Shown here piece by piece: positions 1 through 5,591 of a stretch of DNA of 9,782 bases. Made by a program: the position numbers and the translations under genes. This DNA is from Actinobacteria bacterium 13_1_40CM_66_12 (GTDB lineage: Bacteria > Chloroflexota > Dormibacteria > Dormibacterales > Dormibacteraceae). Positions within the stretch are counted from its first letter, which is position 1. Each line of letters opens with the position of its first letter. Location: contig MNEW01000038.1 in assembly GCA_001917895.1 (NCBI GenBank), positions 1 through 9,782 on the forward strand. Direction: 5' to 3'. The notes under the pieces are model-generated. The model was not told the DNA's origin and did no database searches. It worked only from the letters and a program-made list of their open reading frames with translations.

Positions 1-1
1 C

Positions 2-1120
2 CCTCTGCTGGATCGCTACATCTACCTGAACGCCTGCTCCCTCGGCCCCCTCCCCCGCCGCGGCCGGGCGGCCCTGGAGCGTTACGCCAACGACTGGGAC
101 ACCAAGGGCACGCCCGTTTGGTATTCGGAGTGGCTCCCGCTCCTGGAGCGGCTCCGCACCCGGGTGGGCGGGCTGCTCAACGCGCCCCAGGGATCGACCG
201 CGATCGCGCCGTCGGTGTCGGTCGCGCTCACGACCCTGGCCTCCGGGCTGCCGCTGCCCCCGGGTCGCAACAAGGTCCTCATCGGGGAGCTGGACTTCCC
301 GACGATCGGCCACCAGTGGCTCTCCCGGCCCGACTTTGAGGTCGAGTTCGTGCCCAGCCAGGACGGGATGACCATCCCGCCGGAGGCGTTCGCAGAGCGC
401 ATCGACGAGCGGACCGCCCTGGTGGCGACCACCCACCTTTTCTATACGACCGGCTACCTGCAGGACGTCCGGGCGATCGCCGACGCCGCCCACGCCGCCG
501 GCGCCCTATGCCTGATCGACGGCTACCAGACCTGCGGGTGTGTGCCGATCGACGTGGACGCCATGGACTGCGACGCGTTTGTCGGCGGCTGCCTCAAGTG
601 GCTCTCGGGCGGCCCGGGCACCGCCTTCCTTTATGTGAGGTCCGAGCTGGTCCCCAGCGTGCACCCGCATGGGACGGGCTGGTTCGCCACGCGCGACCCG
701 TTCTCGTTCACCCTCCAGGAGCTCGACTTCGCCGACGATGCGCGCCGCCTCGAGACCGGCACCTGGGCGATGGCCTGCCATTACGCCGGGCTCGCCGGCC
801 TGGAGCTGATCCTGGAAGTCGGCGTCGAGCACATCCAGGAACGGCTGCGCGACCTCACCGACCGCATCCTCGAGCGCTGCGACGAGGCCGGCGTCAAGAC
901 CTTCACGCCACGCGATCGCAATCAGCGCTGCGGGATCGTGACCCTCGAGTGCGACCATCCCGAGGACGTGGAGCATCGCCTCCACGAGGCGGGCGTCATC
1001 GTCGACTCCCGCCCCGGCCGGGTGCGCCTGTCACCTCACTGGTGCGTGACGGAATCGGAGCTCGACCGGGGCATGGACCTGGTCCTCGAACATTTGGGAG
1101 CCGCAAGCCGAGCCGGCTAG
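2..1120 (+). CDS. class V aminotransferase, kynureninase-like (5' end outside window)
   Basis: The reading frame is open from the first complete codon at base 2, so the gene starts upstream of the window; an ATG at 164 is internal. The visible N-terminus (YLNACSLGPLP) is the substrate-entry segment typical of class V fold-type I PLP enzymes. Further on come an ATTHLFYTTGYLQDV strand, the DGYQTCG segment that supplies the Asp contacting the PLP ring nitrogen, and GGCLKWLSGGPG, whose Lys should form the Schiff base with PLP. The GGPG context after the lysine resembles kynureninases and cysteine-desulfurase-like relatives. About 372 residues are visible, near full length for the family. Substrate cannot be assigned: kynurenine hydrolysis, desulfuration or transamination are all possible, and no tryptophan-catabolism neighbour is present. 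It ends with TAG only 9 bp from the convergent rplL stop, and no intrinsic terminator is seen between them. Confidence 0.88.
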   Translation, partial: PLLDRYIYLNACSLGPLPRRGRAALERYANDWDTKGTPVWYSEWLPLLERLRTRVGGLLNAPQGSTAIAPSVSVALTTLASGLPLPPGRNKVLIGELDFPTIGHQWLSRPDFEVEFVPSQDGMTIPPEAFAERIDERTALVATTHLFYTTGYLQDVRAIADAAHAAGALCLIDGYQTCGCVPIDVDAMDCDAFVGGCLKWLSGGPGTAFLYVRSELVPSVHPHGTGWFATRDPFSFTLQELDFADDARRLETGTWAMACHYAGLAGLELILEVGVEHIQERLRDLTDRILERCDEAGVKTFTPRDRNQRCGIVTLECDHPEDVEHRLHEAGVIVDSRPGRVRLSPHWCVTESELDRGMDLVLEHLGAASRAG

Positions 1121-1129
1121 GATCGCCCC

Positions 1130-1522
1130 TTACTTGATCTCGGCGGTCGCCCCCGCTTCCTTCAACCTCGCCACCGCCTTCTCCGCGTCCGCCTTGCTCA
1201 CGTTCTCGAGCACCGGCTTCGGAGCGGCGTCGACCAGGTCCTTGGCCTCCTTTAGGCCGAGCTGGGTCAGCTCGCGCACGGCCTTGATCACGTTGATCTT
1301 GCTCTCGCCCACCGCGGCGAGATTGACCGTGAACTCCGTCTTCTCTTCTTCCGCCGCGGCGCCGTCGGACGAGCCCGCGGCCGGAGCCGCCGCCACCGCG
1401 ACCGGGGCCGCGGCCTTGATGCCGAACTCGTCTTCGATCGCCTTGACCGCCTCGACCACGTCGAGGATCGTCCAATCCTTCAGCGCCTCTACGAAATCCT
1501 TCGGGGTGAGCTTGGTTGCCAT
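1130..1522 (-). CDS. rplL: 50S ribosomal protein L7/L12
   Basis: This 130-residue protein is the L7/L12 stalk protein, present in several copies per ribosome; its C-terminal domain recruits and stimulates the translational GTPases. It shows the expected layout: N-terminal dimerisation and L10-binding helices (about residues 1-36), an Ala-rich flexible hinge (about 37-60), and a C-terminal domain (62-130) with KTEFTVNL, the [24 protein letters not shown] helices and the closing [11 protein letters not shown]. The ATG at 1522 ([10 protein letters not shown]) fits the family; the longer open frame to 1561 overlaps the end of rplJ and is not used. It lies 7 bp after the rplJ stop. The only good Shine-Dalgarno (GGAGG) is inside the rplJ end, 15 nt from the ATG, which is unusually far and suggests translational coupling. 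It is the last gene of the operon; rpoB does not follow. Confidence 0.97.
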   Translation of the reverse strand: MATKLTPKDFVEALKDWTILDVVEAVKAIEDEFGIKAAAPVAVAAAPAAGSSDGAAAEEEKTEFTVNLAAVGESKINVIKAVRELTQLGLKEAKDLVDAAPKPVLENVSKADAEKAVARLKEAGATAEIK

Positions 1523-1529
1523 AGCTTGC

Positions 1530-2063
1530 TTACGCTGCCTCCAATTTCGATTTGTACGCATCCAGCACGCCCAACAGCTGCTGGAGCGGGGTTTGCATGA
1601 TTCCGACTAGCTGGCCGACCGGAGACTGAAGCGTGCCCAACAGCTGGGCGAGCAGAACTTCGCGCGATGGCAGATCCGCCAGCTGCTTGATCTGGTCGCG
1701 ATTGAAGACGCGCCCTTCGACGAGACCGCCCACCACCTCGAGCTTCAGCCGCGTGGTGCGGACGAACTCGTTGATGAGCCGTGGCGGGAGGCTGAGGTCG
1801 TCATTCCCGAACGCGATCGCGACCGGGCCCTTGAGCTGTGACTCGAGGTCCTTGTAGCCGGCAGCGTCCGCTGCGCGTCGCGCCAGCGTGTTCTTCACCA
1901 CGCGGTACTCGACGCCACCGGTGCGAAGTTTTCCACGCAGCTCCTGGATCTGGCTGACCTTCAAGCCTCGGTAGTCGGTGAGCACCGCCACCTTGGCCTT
2001 CTTCAGCTTCTCCGTGAGCAGCTCGACCTGCTCCGCCTTCTGTTCTTTCCTGGCTCTCGGCAA
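1530..2063 (-). CDS. rplJ: 50S ribosomal protein L10
   Basis: L10 (177 aa) anchors L7/L12 dimers to the ribosomal stalk base and in many bacteria represses its own operon. Conserved features are the N-terminal [26 protein letters not shown] region, [14 protein letters not shown] (about residues 51-64), KGPVAIAF (78-85), and the C-terminal helix with [19 protein letters not shown] and [15 protein letters not shown], which carries L12 dimers. I chose the TTG at 2063 because a strong GGGGAGGA ribosome binding site (2072-2079) sits 8 nt upstream. Starting at the TTG at 2090 would put that site inside the gene and add nine non-conserved residues. The site is buried in the 3' arm of a terminator-like hairpin (see the leader entries), so expression is likely attenuated. 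The 7-bp gap to rplL indicates co-translation. Confidence 0.95.
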   Translation of the reverse strand: MPRARKEQKAEQVELLTEKLKKAKVAVLTDYRGLKVSQIQELRGKLRTGGVEYRVVKNTLARRAADAAGYKDLESQLKGPVAIAFGNDDLSLPPRLINEFVRTTRLKLEVVGGLVEGRVFNRDQIKQLADLPSREVLLAQLLGTLQSPVGQLVGIMQTPLQQLLGVLDAYKSKLEAA

Positions 2064-2120
2064 AAGAAAAATCCTCCCCGCCCGCAACAAGCCAAGGCAG
2101 GAAGGATCAAAGCGTCCTTC
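2061..2120 (-). promoter_or_regulatory. rplJ leader attenuator: terminator/SD-sequestering hairpin with competing upstream hairpin
   Basis: On the minus strand GATCCTTCCTGCC (2108-2096) can pair along all 13 positions, with three G-U pairs, with GGCGGGGAGGATT (2082-2070) across a 13-nt loop. The second arm is followed by a U-rich run (UUUUCUUUU) that reaches the TTG start of rplJ at 2063. This has the form of an intrinsic terminator, and the same arm contains the rplJ Shine-Dalgarno, so folding would also block translation. A competing hairpin, GAAGGA (2120-2115) with TCCTTC (2106-2101), uses part of the first arm and would prevent the terminator. L10-L12-controlled attenuation of rplJL is known in Bacillus subtilis. 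That the same logic works here is inferred from base pairing alone. Confidence 0.65.
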
Positions 2121-2129
2121 ACTTCTTAT

Positions 2130-2178
2130 CGCCTCGGCAGGAAATTAAGCCGGCACGATGGCCGGCACCTACGGTCTA
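2130..2178 (-). ncRNA. ribosomal protein L10 leader RNA (L10 binding site)
   Basis: Upstream of rplJ the minus strand shows the conserved L10-leader elements in order: AGACCGTAGGTG, a GCCGGC/GCCGGC apical hairpin with a CATCGT loop, TTAAT, and CCTGCCGAGG. GTAGG can pair with CCTGC (one G-U) to form the lower helix around the kink-turn-like internal loop. This arrangement and its place just before rplJL match the Rfam L10 leader family, the mRNA site bound by L10 or L10-L12 for autoregulation. Boundaries are approximate. Confidence 0.78.
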
Positions 2179-2191
2179 GGGCAGATCGCGA

Positions 2192-2197
2192 ATTATA
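2192..2197 (-). promoter_or_regulatory. -10 box of a possible internal rplJL promoter
   Basis: A perfect TATAAT on the minus strand lies 14 nt before the L10-leader core and just after the rplA stop codon. The predicted transcript would begin near 2185, giving an RNA that contains the whole L10 leader. No good -35 box is seen at the expected distance (the 2215-2220 region reads GTCGTC, inside the rplA end). An internal promoter at this place is known in E. coli. Strength here is unknown. Confidence 0.45.
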
Positions 2198-2210
2198 CGA
2201 AGAAGCCGGA

Positions 2211-2942
2211 CTAGGACGACGTGTGGAGCTTCGCTGCTTCCTTGACGTCGACCGGAACCGACGGCCCTTGCGTCGCCGCCAGGTAGAACGTGCGCAGGTA
2301 CTGGCCTTTCGAAGACGACGGCTTGTTGCGGATCAGCGCGTCGACGAGGGCTGTGAGGTTCTGGTGCAGCTGGCTGGAGTCGAACGAAACCTTGCCGATG
2401 GGCGCATGGACGATGCCGAACTTGTCGGTACGAAACTCGACCTTGCCGCCCTTGACCTCGCGCACGGCTCGCGCTACGTCCTGGGTCACGGTGCCCGACT
2501 TGGGGTTGGGCATCAAACCACGGGGACCGAGGATCTTGCCCAACGGACCGACGCGCGACATCATGTCCGGCGTCGCGACCGCGGCGTCGAAATCGGTCCA
2601 GCCGTCGGACACCCTCTTGACGAGGTCCTCACCGCCGACGAAGTCCGCGCCTGCTTCCTGCGCCTCGCGAGCTCGATCGCCGACCGCGAAGACGGCGACG
2701 CGCACCTTCTTCCCCGTCCCGTTGGGCAGCACGACCGACCCGCGCACCATCTGCTCCGCATGGCGAGGATCGACTCCGAGGCGAATGTGCGCCTCCACGG
2801 TGGCGTCGAACTTGGAGATGGACGTGTCCTTGGCCAGCGCCACGGCTTGTTCAGGTGTCAGCCCGCCGTTGCCGTTGGCAGCCACCGCGGCTTCGACCTT
2901 CTTGGCCGCCTCGACGTATTTCTTTCCGTGACGCTTCGACAC
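2211..2942 (-). CDS. rplA: 50S ribosomal protein L1
   Basis: L1 (243 aa) forms the mobile stalk that helps release deacylated tRNA, and in many bacteria is a repressor of the L11-L1 mRNA. The signature [21 protein letters not shown] runs at about residues 132-152. Other family features are the N-terminal [37 protein letters not shown] (44-68) and the C-terminal APIGKVSF plus [15 protein letters not shown] chose the GTG at 2942, which overlaps the rplK stop by one base (TAGTG) and follows a GGAGG 9 nt upstream. The frame stays open to 3491, but that extension reads through rplK out of frame and has no L1 similarity. Length is slightly above the usual 230-235. The 147-bp gap after it, the largest within the operon, holds the rplJ leader. 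Confidence 0.96.
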   Translation of the reverse strand: MSKRHGKKYVEAAKKVEAAVAANGNGGLTPEQAVALAKDTSISKFDATVEAHIRLGVDPRHAEQMVRGSVVLPNGTGKKVRVAVFAVGDRAREAQEAGADFVGGEDLVKRVSDGWTDFDAAVATPDMMSRVGPLGKILGPRGLMPNPKSGTVTQDVARAVREVKGGKVEFRTDKFGIVHAPIGKVSFDSSQLHQNLTALVDALIRNKPSSSKGQYLRTFYLAATQGPSVPVDVKEAAKLHTSS

Positions 2943-3370
2943 TACTCGAGAACCTCCAGGCCCATCGACCGGGCGGTGCCCTCGATCATCTTCATGGCGG
3001 CCTCGGTCTCGTACGCGTTGAGGTCCTTGCGCTTCGTCTCGACGATGGTCCGGATCTGCTGCCTGGTGACGCGGCCGATCTTCTCTCGGTTCGGCTTCGC
3101 CGAGCCCTTCTCCACGCCCGCCGCCCGCTTGAGCAGGTTCACTGTCGGCGGGGTCTTGAGGACGAATGTGAAGGATCGGTCTTCGAAGATCGTGATCTCG
3201 GCCGGAACGACGTCGCCGGCCTGGGCCTGCGTGCGCTCGTTGTAGGCCTTCGTGAACTCCATGATGTTGATGCCGTGCGGGCCGAGCGCCGTGCCCACCG
3301 GCGGGGCCGGCGTGGCGCGGCCCGCTTGTAGCTCGAGCTTTAGGATCGCGCGGACTTTCTTCTTGCCCAT
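2942..3370 (-). CDS. rplK: 50S ribosomal protein L11
   Basis: L11 (142 aa) binds the GTPase-associated region of 23S rRNA with L10 and is needed for the stringent-response sensing of stalled ribosomes. The N-terminal domain has [20 protein letters not shown] followed by PHGINIMEF (about 11-39), with the conserved prolines of the PPVG loop. The C-terminal rRNA-binding domain contains [20 protein letters not shown] (71-90) and ends with TARSMGLEV. The length is the family norm. The ATG at 3370 begins [10 protein letters not shown], as expected, 5 bp after the nusG stop. Its own stop shares one base with the rplA GTG, which points to translational coupling of L11 and L1. The longer open frame to 3679 reads through nusG and is spurious. 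Confidence 0.97.
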   Translation of the reverse strand: MGKKKVRAILKLELQAGRATPAPPVGTALGPHGINIMEFTKAYNERTQAQAGDVVPAEITIFEDRSFTFVLKTPPTVNLLKRAAGVEKGSAKPNREKIGRVTRQQIRTIVETKRKDLNAYETEAAMKMIEGTARSMGLEVLE

Positions 3371-3375
3371 GTGAC

Positions 3376-3942
3376 CTAGTGGACCTTCTCGACTTGAAGC
3401 AGGTCGAGCTCGACCGGCGTCTCGCGCCCGAACATGTTGACCAGCACCTTGAGCTTGCCCTTCTCGGGGTTGATCTCGTCGACCTTGCCATGGAAGTCGG
3501 TGAACGGCCCGTCGACCACTCGCACCGACTCGCCGACCTGGAACTCGACGCGAATCTTCGGCGCTTCCTGCTTCATCTGCTTCTGGATCGCCCGGACCTC
3601 TTTCTCCTGAAGCGGCACCGGGCTGTTGGCGGAGCCGACGAAGGACGTCACGCCCGGCGTGTTGCGAACCACGAACCACGAATCGTTCGACATGACCATG
3701 CGGACGAGGATGTAACCGGGGAAGATGCGCTTCTGGACGTGGCGGCGCTTGCCGTCCTTGATCTCGATCTCGTCTTCCATGGGGACGAGCACCTGAAGGA
3801 TCTTGTCCTGCATGTCCATGGACTCGATCCTCTTTTCGAGGTTCTTCTTGACCTTCTCCTCATGGCCTGAGTAGGCGTGGACCACGTACCACTGGGCCTC
3901 CTGCTCGGGCGTCGGGGTCGGGGTCGTTCTTTCTACAGCCAT
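3376..3942 (-). CDS. nusG: transcription termination/antitermination factor NusG
   Basis: NusG (188 aa) binds RNA polymerase through its N-terminal domain and contacts Rho or ribosomal protein S10 through its C-terminal KOW domain, coupling transcription to translation or termination. The NGN domain (about 17-110) shows [20 protein letters not shown], the [10 protein letters not shown] strand (71-80) and [12 protein letters not shown]. The KOW domain (about 135-187) has [38 protein letters not shown] and [14 protein letters not shown]. The first 16 residues are a Thr/Pro-rich tail. The ATG at 3942 overlaps the secE stop (TGATG), with GGAG 7 nt upstream. The order secE-nusG-rplK is conserved across bacteria, which supports the call. 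Confidence 0.97.
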   Translation of the reverse strand: MAVERTTPTPTPEQEAQWYVVHAYSGHEEKVKKNLEKRIESMDMQDKILQVLVPMEDEIEIKDGKRRHVQKRIFPGYILVRMVMSNDSWFVVRNTPGVTSFVGSANSPVPLQEKEVRAIQKQMKQEAPKIRVEFQVGESVRVVDGPFTDFHGKVDEINPEKGKLKVLVNMFGRETPVELDLLQVEKVH

Positions 3943-4172
3943 CAGTGGGCTCCGTAGATGAACCGGCGCGCGACCTCGCCGAGCAGGTAGTCCGTTCCGC
4001 CGATGAAGATGCCGAGCACGATGACGGTGAAGATCACCACCAGCGTGTAGCGGTACAGCTCACCCCAGGTCGGCCAGACGACCTTGCGCAGTTCGTCGAA
4101 AACCTCGCGGAGAAAACGACCGATGCCACCTTCGGCGGTCGGTTCGGTGCGCTTGCGAGCGGTTACGGCCAT
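3942..4172 (-). CDS. secE: preprotein translocase subunit SecE
   Basis: SecE (76 aa) clamps the SecY channel in the cytoplasmic membrane and is essential for Sec export. It has the short single-membrane-span form typical outside the proteobacteria: a polar N-terminus, the conserved amphipathic helix FLREVFDELRKVVWPTWGEL (about 20-39) with the invariant Lys-Val-x-Trp-Pro core, and one hydrophobic span (about 42-62, TLVVIFTVIVLGIFIGG). The ATG at 4172 lies 4 bp after the rpmG stop. A GGGAGA in the rpmG end serves as a rather distant ribosome binding site. The stop overlaps the nusG start by one base. Confidence 0.96.
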   Translation of the reverse strand: MAVTARKRTEPTAEGGIGRFLREVFDELRKVVWPTWGELYRYTLVVIFTVIVLGIFIGGTDYLLGEVARRFIYGAH

Positions 4173-4176
4173 CGGT

Positions 4177-4326
4177 CTACTTGGTCTCCCTGTGCAGTGT
4201 GTGCTTACGGTCCCACTTGCAGTACTTGGTCAGCTCCAGGCGGTCTGGATCGTTCCTCTTGTTCTTCACGGTGGTGTAGTTGCGCCTTTTGCAGACGGTG
4301 CAGGCGAGGGTGATGATGTCTTCCAT
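4177..4326 (-). CDS. rpmG: 50S ribosomal protein L33
   Basis: This 49-residue protein ([20 protein letters not shown]...) is L33, a small 50S protein near the E site. Family features are the CxxC in [28 protein letters not shown] and the closing [10 protein letters not shown]. In zinc-binding L33 the tail normally carries a second CxxC. Here the matching segment reads CKWD, so only three of four Cys are present and Asp takes the last place. It is the first gene of the operon, 4 bp before secE. Its ATG at 4326 has only a weak AAAGAG upstream, and an intrinsic terminator lies 24 bp further upstream. Confidence 0.95.
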   Translation of the reverse strand: MEDIITLACTVCKRRNYTTVKNKRNDPDRLELTKYCKWDRKHTLHRETK

Positions 4327-4350
4327 AGTTGGCTCTTTGGTTGGGGCTGA

Positions 4351-4376
4351 AATAAAAAAGCCTAGGTTTCCCAGGC
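4351..4376 (-). terminator. Rho-independent terminator downstream of tetR
   Basis: On the minus strand GCCTGGG (4376-4370) pairs with CCTAGGC (4366-4360), 7 bp including one G-U, around an AAA loop. It is followed directly by TTTTTTATTT. The stem has no T-run on the plus strand, so it acts only on minus-strand transcription, that is on tetR read-through, and insulates rpmG. It could also act as a leader attenuator if the operon promoter lies upstream of it. Confidence 0.72.
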
Positions 4377-4383
4377 GCTGTCA

Positions 4384-4392
4384 ATAGTACCA
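4384..4392 (-). promoter_or_regulatory. candidate extended -10 promoter for the rpmG-rplL operon
   Basis: The minus strand reads TGGTACTAT, an extended -10 (TGn + TACTAT), between the tetR stop and the terminator hairpin. A start near 4377 would put the terminator-like hairpin at the very 5' end of the operon RNA. A TTGACA also lies here (4384-4379) but has no matching -10 at 16-18 bp. No better promoter is visible between the terminator and rpmG, so this is the best of weak options. Confidence 0.25.
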
Positions 4393-4411
4393 GAGCGATC
4401 GGCGAAGACTC

Positions 4412-5059
4412 TCAGGGCAGCAATGTTCTGGCCAGCGTCGTGGCCAACCAGTTTCTGTATCGCTCGGCCGTCCAGCCCCGCTCAGCCCTGAGCAGCCTGT
4501 GCACCTCCGGGCTGGCGAGCGTCCAGATGATGGTAGCGGCCTCGTCGACGCTGATCCCGTCGCGCAGAGGCGCTTTGGACGCGACCCAGGACGCGAACTG
4601 GCGCATGTTGGCCAGGCGAGCTTCGTGCATTCGTGTTCGGAACGCGGCGATCTCCTGGTCGACCGCGGCCGCCCCCCGGATGATGTCGTCGACCGGCCGG
4701 GCCCGATCCTGGATCGAGGTCACGTCGCTGGCAAAAGCCTCGATCTGCCGCCGCTGGCCCGGTTCGCGGCGCACCGCCTGGGGTCCCTCGCGATCGAGTA
4801 GGCCCACCGGCTCGTCGTCTCCTCCGACCCGGACGTCGAGCAGCTTGTGGAGCAATCCAGGCTTGGTGCGAAAGCTCGCATAGACCGTGTCCGTCGCCAC
4901 GCCGGCGCCCTTTGCGATTGCTTCCATCGAGGTGCTGGCGTAGCCCCGCTCGGAGAACAGCTTCTGCGCCGCATCCAGGATGCGAGCGCGCGTCTGCCGC
5001 GCCTGCTCCTGGCGGAGCGCCGAGTCATACCGACGGCGCTGCCCCTTGACATTCGCCAC
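4412..5059 (-). CDS. TetR/AcrR-family transcriptional regulator
   Basis: A 215-residue one-component repressor-type regulator. The N-terminal helix-turn-helix domain (about 24-70) is clear: RILDAAQKLFSERGYASTSM, then EAIAKGAGVATDTVYASFRT (recognition helix around 53-62) and KPGLLHKLLD. The C-terminal two-thirds is a variable ligand-binding and dimerisation region, rich in charged residues and ending with RAERGWTAERYRNWLATTLARTLL. The ligand cannot be read from sequence. I chose the GTG at 5059. TAGGAT lies 6 nt before it and may be a -10 box for a leaderless transcript, or part of it may act as a weak ribosome binding site. It is divergent from the SnoaL-like gene with 67 bp between them, containing a perfect inverted repeat, so it probably regulates that gene and itself. 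A terminator follows the stop. Confidence 0.92.
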   Translation of the reverse strand: MANVKGQRRRYDSALRQEQARQTRARILDAAQKLFSERGYASTSMEAIAKGAGVATDTVYASFRTKPGLLHKLLDVRVGGDDEPVGLLDREGPQAVRREPGQRRQIEAFASDVTSIQDRARPVDDIIRGAAAVDQEIAAFRTRMHEARLANMRQFASWVASKAPLRDGISVDEAATIIWTLASPEVHRLLRAERGWTAERYRNWLATTLARTLLP

Positions 5060-5075
5060 GGTTTCATCCTACCAT
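5046..5075 (+). promoter_or_regulatory. promoter of the SnoaL-like gene
   Basis: A perfect TTGACA (5046-5051) is followed after 18 bp by TACCAT (5070-5075). Transcription would start near 5082, giving a 5' UTR of about 45 nt that carries the AAGGAGGG ribosome binding site. The -35 box lies within the first codons of tetR on the other strand. The predicted start lies just before the inverted repeat at 5084-5106. Confidence 0.55.
5066..5071 (-). promoter_or_regulatory. -10 box of tetR (leaderless)
   Basis: The minus strand reads TAGGAT, then six bases, then the tetR GTG. This spacing would place the transcription start on the first base of the start codon. It overlaps the -10 of the opposing promoter (5070-5075), so the two promoters face each other and should exclude one another. 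No recognisable -35 is seen. Confidence 0.4.
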
Positions 5076-5083
5076 CCCACTAG

Positions 5084-5106
5084 TCATCCGAGTATTCCTC
5101 GGATGA
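5084..5106 (+). promoter_or_regulatory. perfect inverted repeat, likely TetR operator
   Basis: TCATCCGAG (5084-5092), a 5-bp TATTC spacer and CTCGGATGA (5098-5106) form a perfect 9-5-9 palindrome in the only gap between tetR and the divergent gene. It starts about 2 bp after the predicted start of the plus-strand transcript and covers the -35 zone of tetR. A dimeric TetR bound here could block both. The size fits TetR-family operators. Binding is inferred. Confidence 0.7.
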
Positions 5107-5126
5107 ATTGCAAGGAGGGACGGATC

Positions 5127-5555
5127 ATGTCGACCAGCACCAACGAGGCGATCTATCGCCGTTTGATCGAGGAAGGCTTCAACCAGGGCAACCTGGCGGT
5201 CTGCGACGAGATCGTCGCGGCGGGGGCGCTCGAGCACCAGCGCGGCGGCGGGGGCGACGGGACCGAGGGCGCCAAGAACACCATCAAGTACTTGCGGAGC
5301 GTGTTCGCGGACTTCCACATCACGATCGACGAGCTGGTCGCCGTGGGCGACAAGGTCTGGGCGCGCCAGCGCGGCGGCGGCACGAATATCGGCAGCTTCG
5401 CGGGCCAGCCACCGACCGGGAAGACTGCGTTCATCGACGTGATCGACATCGCTCGATTCGAGAATGGCAAGATGGTCGAGCACTGGGGAGTCGCCGACCA
5501 GCTGGGCATGATGCAGGCGCTCGGCCTGATGCGCTCGCCGGCAGCCAGAACCTGA
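5127..5555 (+). CDS. SnoaL-like / ester cyclase family protein (NTF2-like fold)
   Basis: A 142-residue protein of the SnoaL-like polyketide/ester cyclase group, small NTF2-like barrels with a hydrophobic pocket. Typical features: the opening NEAIYRRLIEEGFNQGNLAVCDEIVA helices (about 6-31), YLRSVFADFHITIDELVAVGDKVWAR (55-80), a GGTNIGSFAGQPPTGKTAFIDVIDIARFENGKMVEHW stretch read in two parts (84-104, 105-120), and the end DQLGMMQALGL (124-134). The ATG at 5127 has an AAGGAGGG ribosome binding site (5112-5119) 7 nt upstream, and the 142-residue length suits the family. The frame is open upstream to 4980, but that part overlaps tetR. The actual substrate is unknown; many members are not polyketide enzymes, and no polyketide genes are near. 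Context suggests it is the target of the divergent TetR regulator. Confidence 0.87.
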   Translation: MSTSTNEAIYRRLIEEGFNQGNLAVCDEIVAAGALEHQRGGGGDGTEGAKNTIKYLRSVFADFHITIDELVAVGDKVWARQRGGGTNIGSFAGQPPTGKTAFIDVIDIARFENGKMVEHWGVADQLGMMQALGLMRSPAART

Positions 5556-5578
5556 CGATCGCAGTGAACCCCCGCTAA

Positions 5579-5584
5579 TACACT
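5579..5584 (+). promoter_or_regulatory. -10 box of the O-antigen ligase-like gene (leaderless)
   Basis: TACACT is followed by seven bases and then the GTG at 5592. There is no proper ribosome binding site upstream (the CCGAGG abuts the start codon). The arrangement fits a leaderless mRNA beginning at or next to the start codon. No clear -35 is visible. Confidence 0.38.
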
Positions 5585-5591
5585 CTCCGAG

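Noticed and set aside
1101..1120. AGCCG/CGGCT hairpin near the end of the class V aminotransferase-like gene as terminator
   Set aside because: Only 5 bp, inside the coding region, and with no T-run on either strand.
2943..3491. Upstream extension of the rplA reading frame giving a 426-residue protein
   Set aside because: It overlaps rplK in another frame, has no L1-like sequence, and the GTG at 2942 with GGAGG upstream is the family-consistent start.
4379..4384. Perfect TTGACA on the minus strand as -35 of a full rpmG promoter
   Set aside because: The bases 16-19 bp downstream are the terminator stem and T-run (GCTTTT), a poor -10, so it was not called as a complete promoter.
4327..4411. 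tRNA-Trp, often found near secE in other bacteria
   Set aside because: No cloverleaf or CCA-type end can be made from this 85-bp gap.
4980..5126. N-terminal extension of the SnoaL-like gene
   Set aside because: It overlaps the tetR coding region and its promoter; the ATG at 5127 has a strong, well-spaced ribosome binding site.
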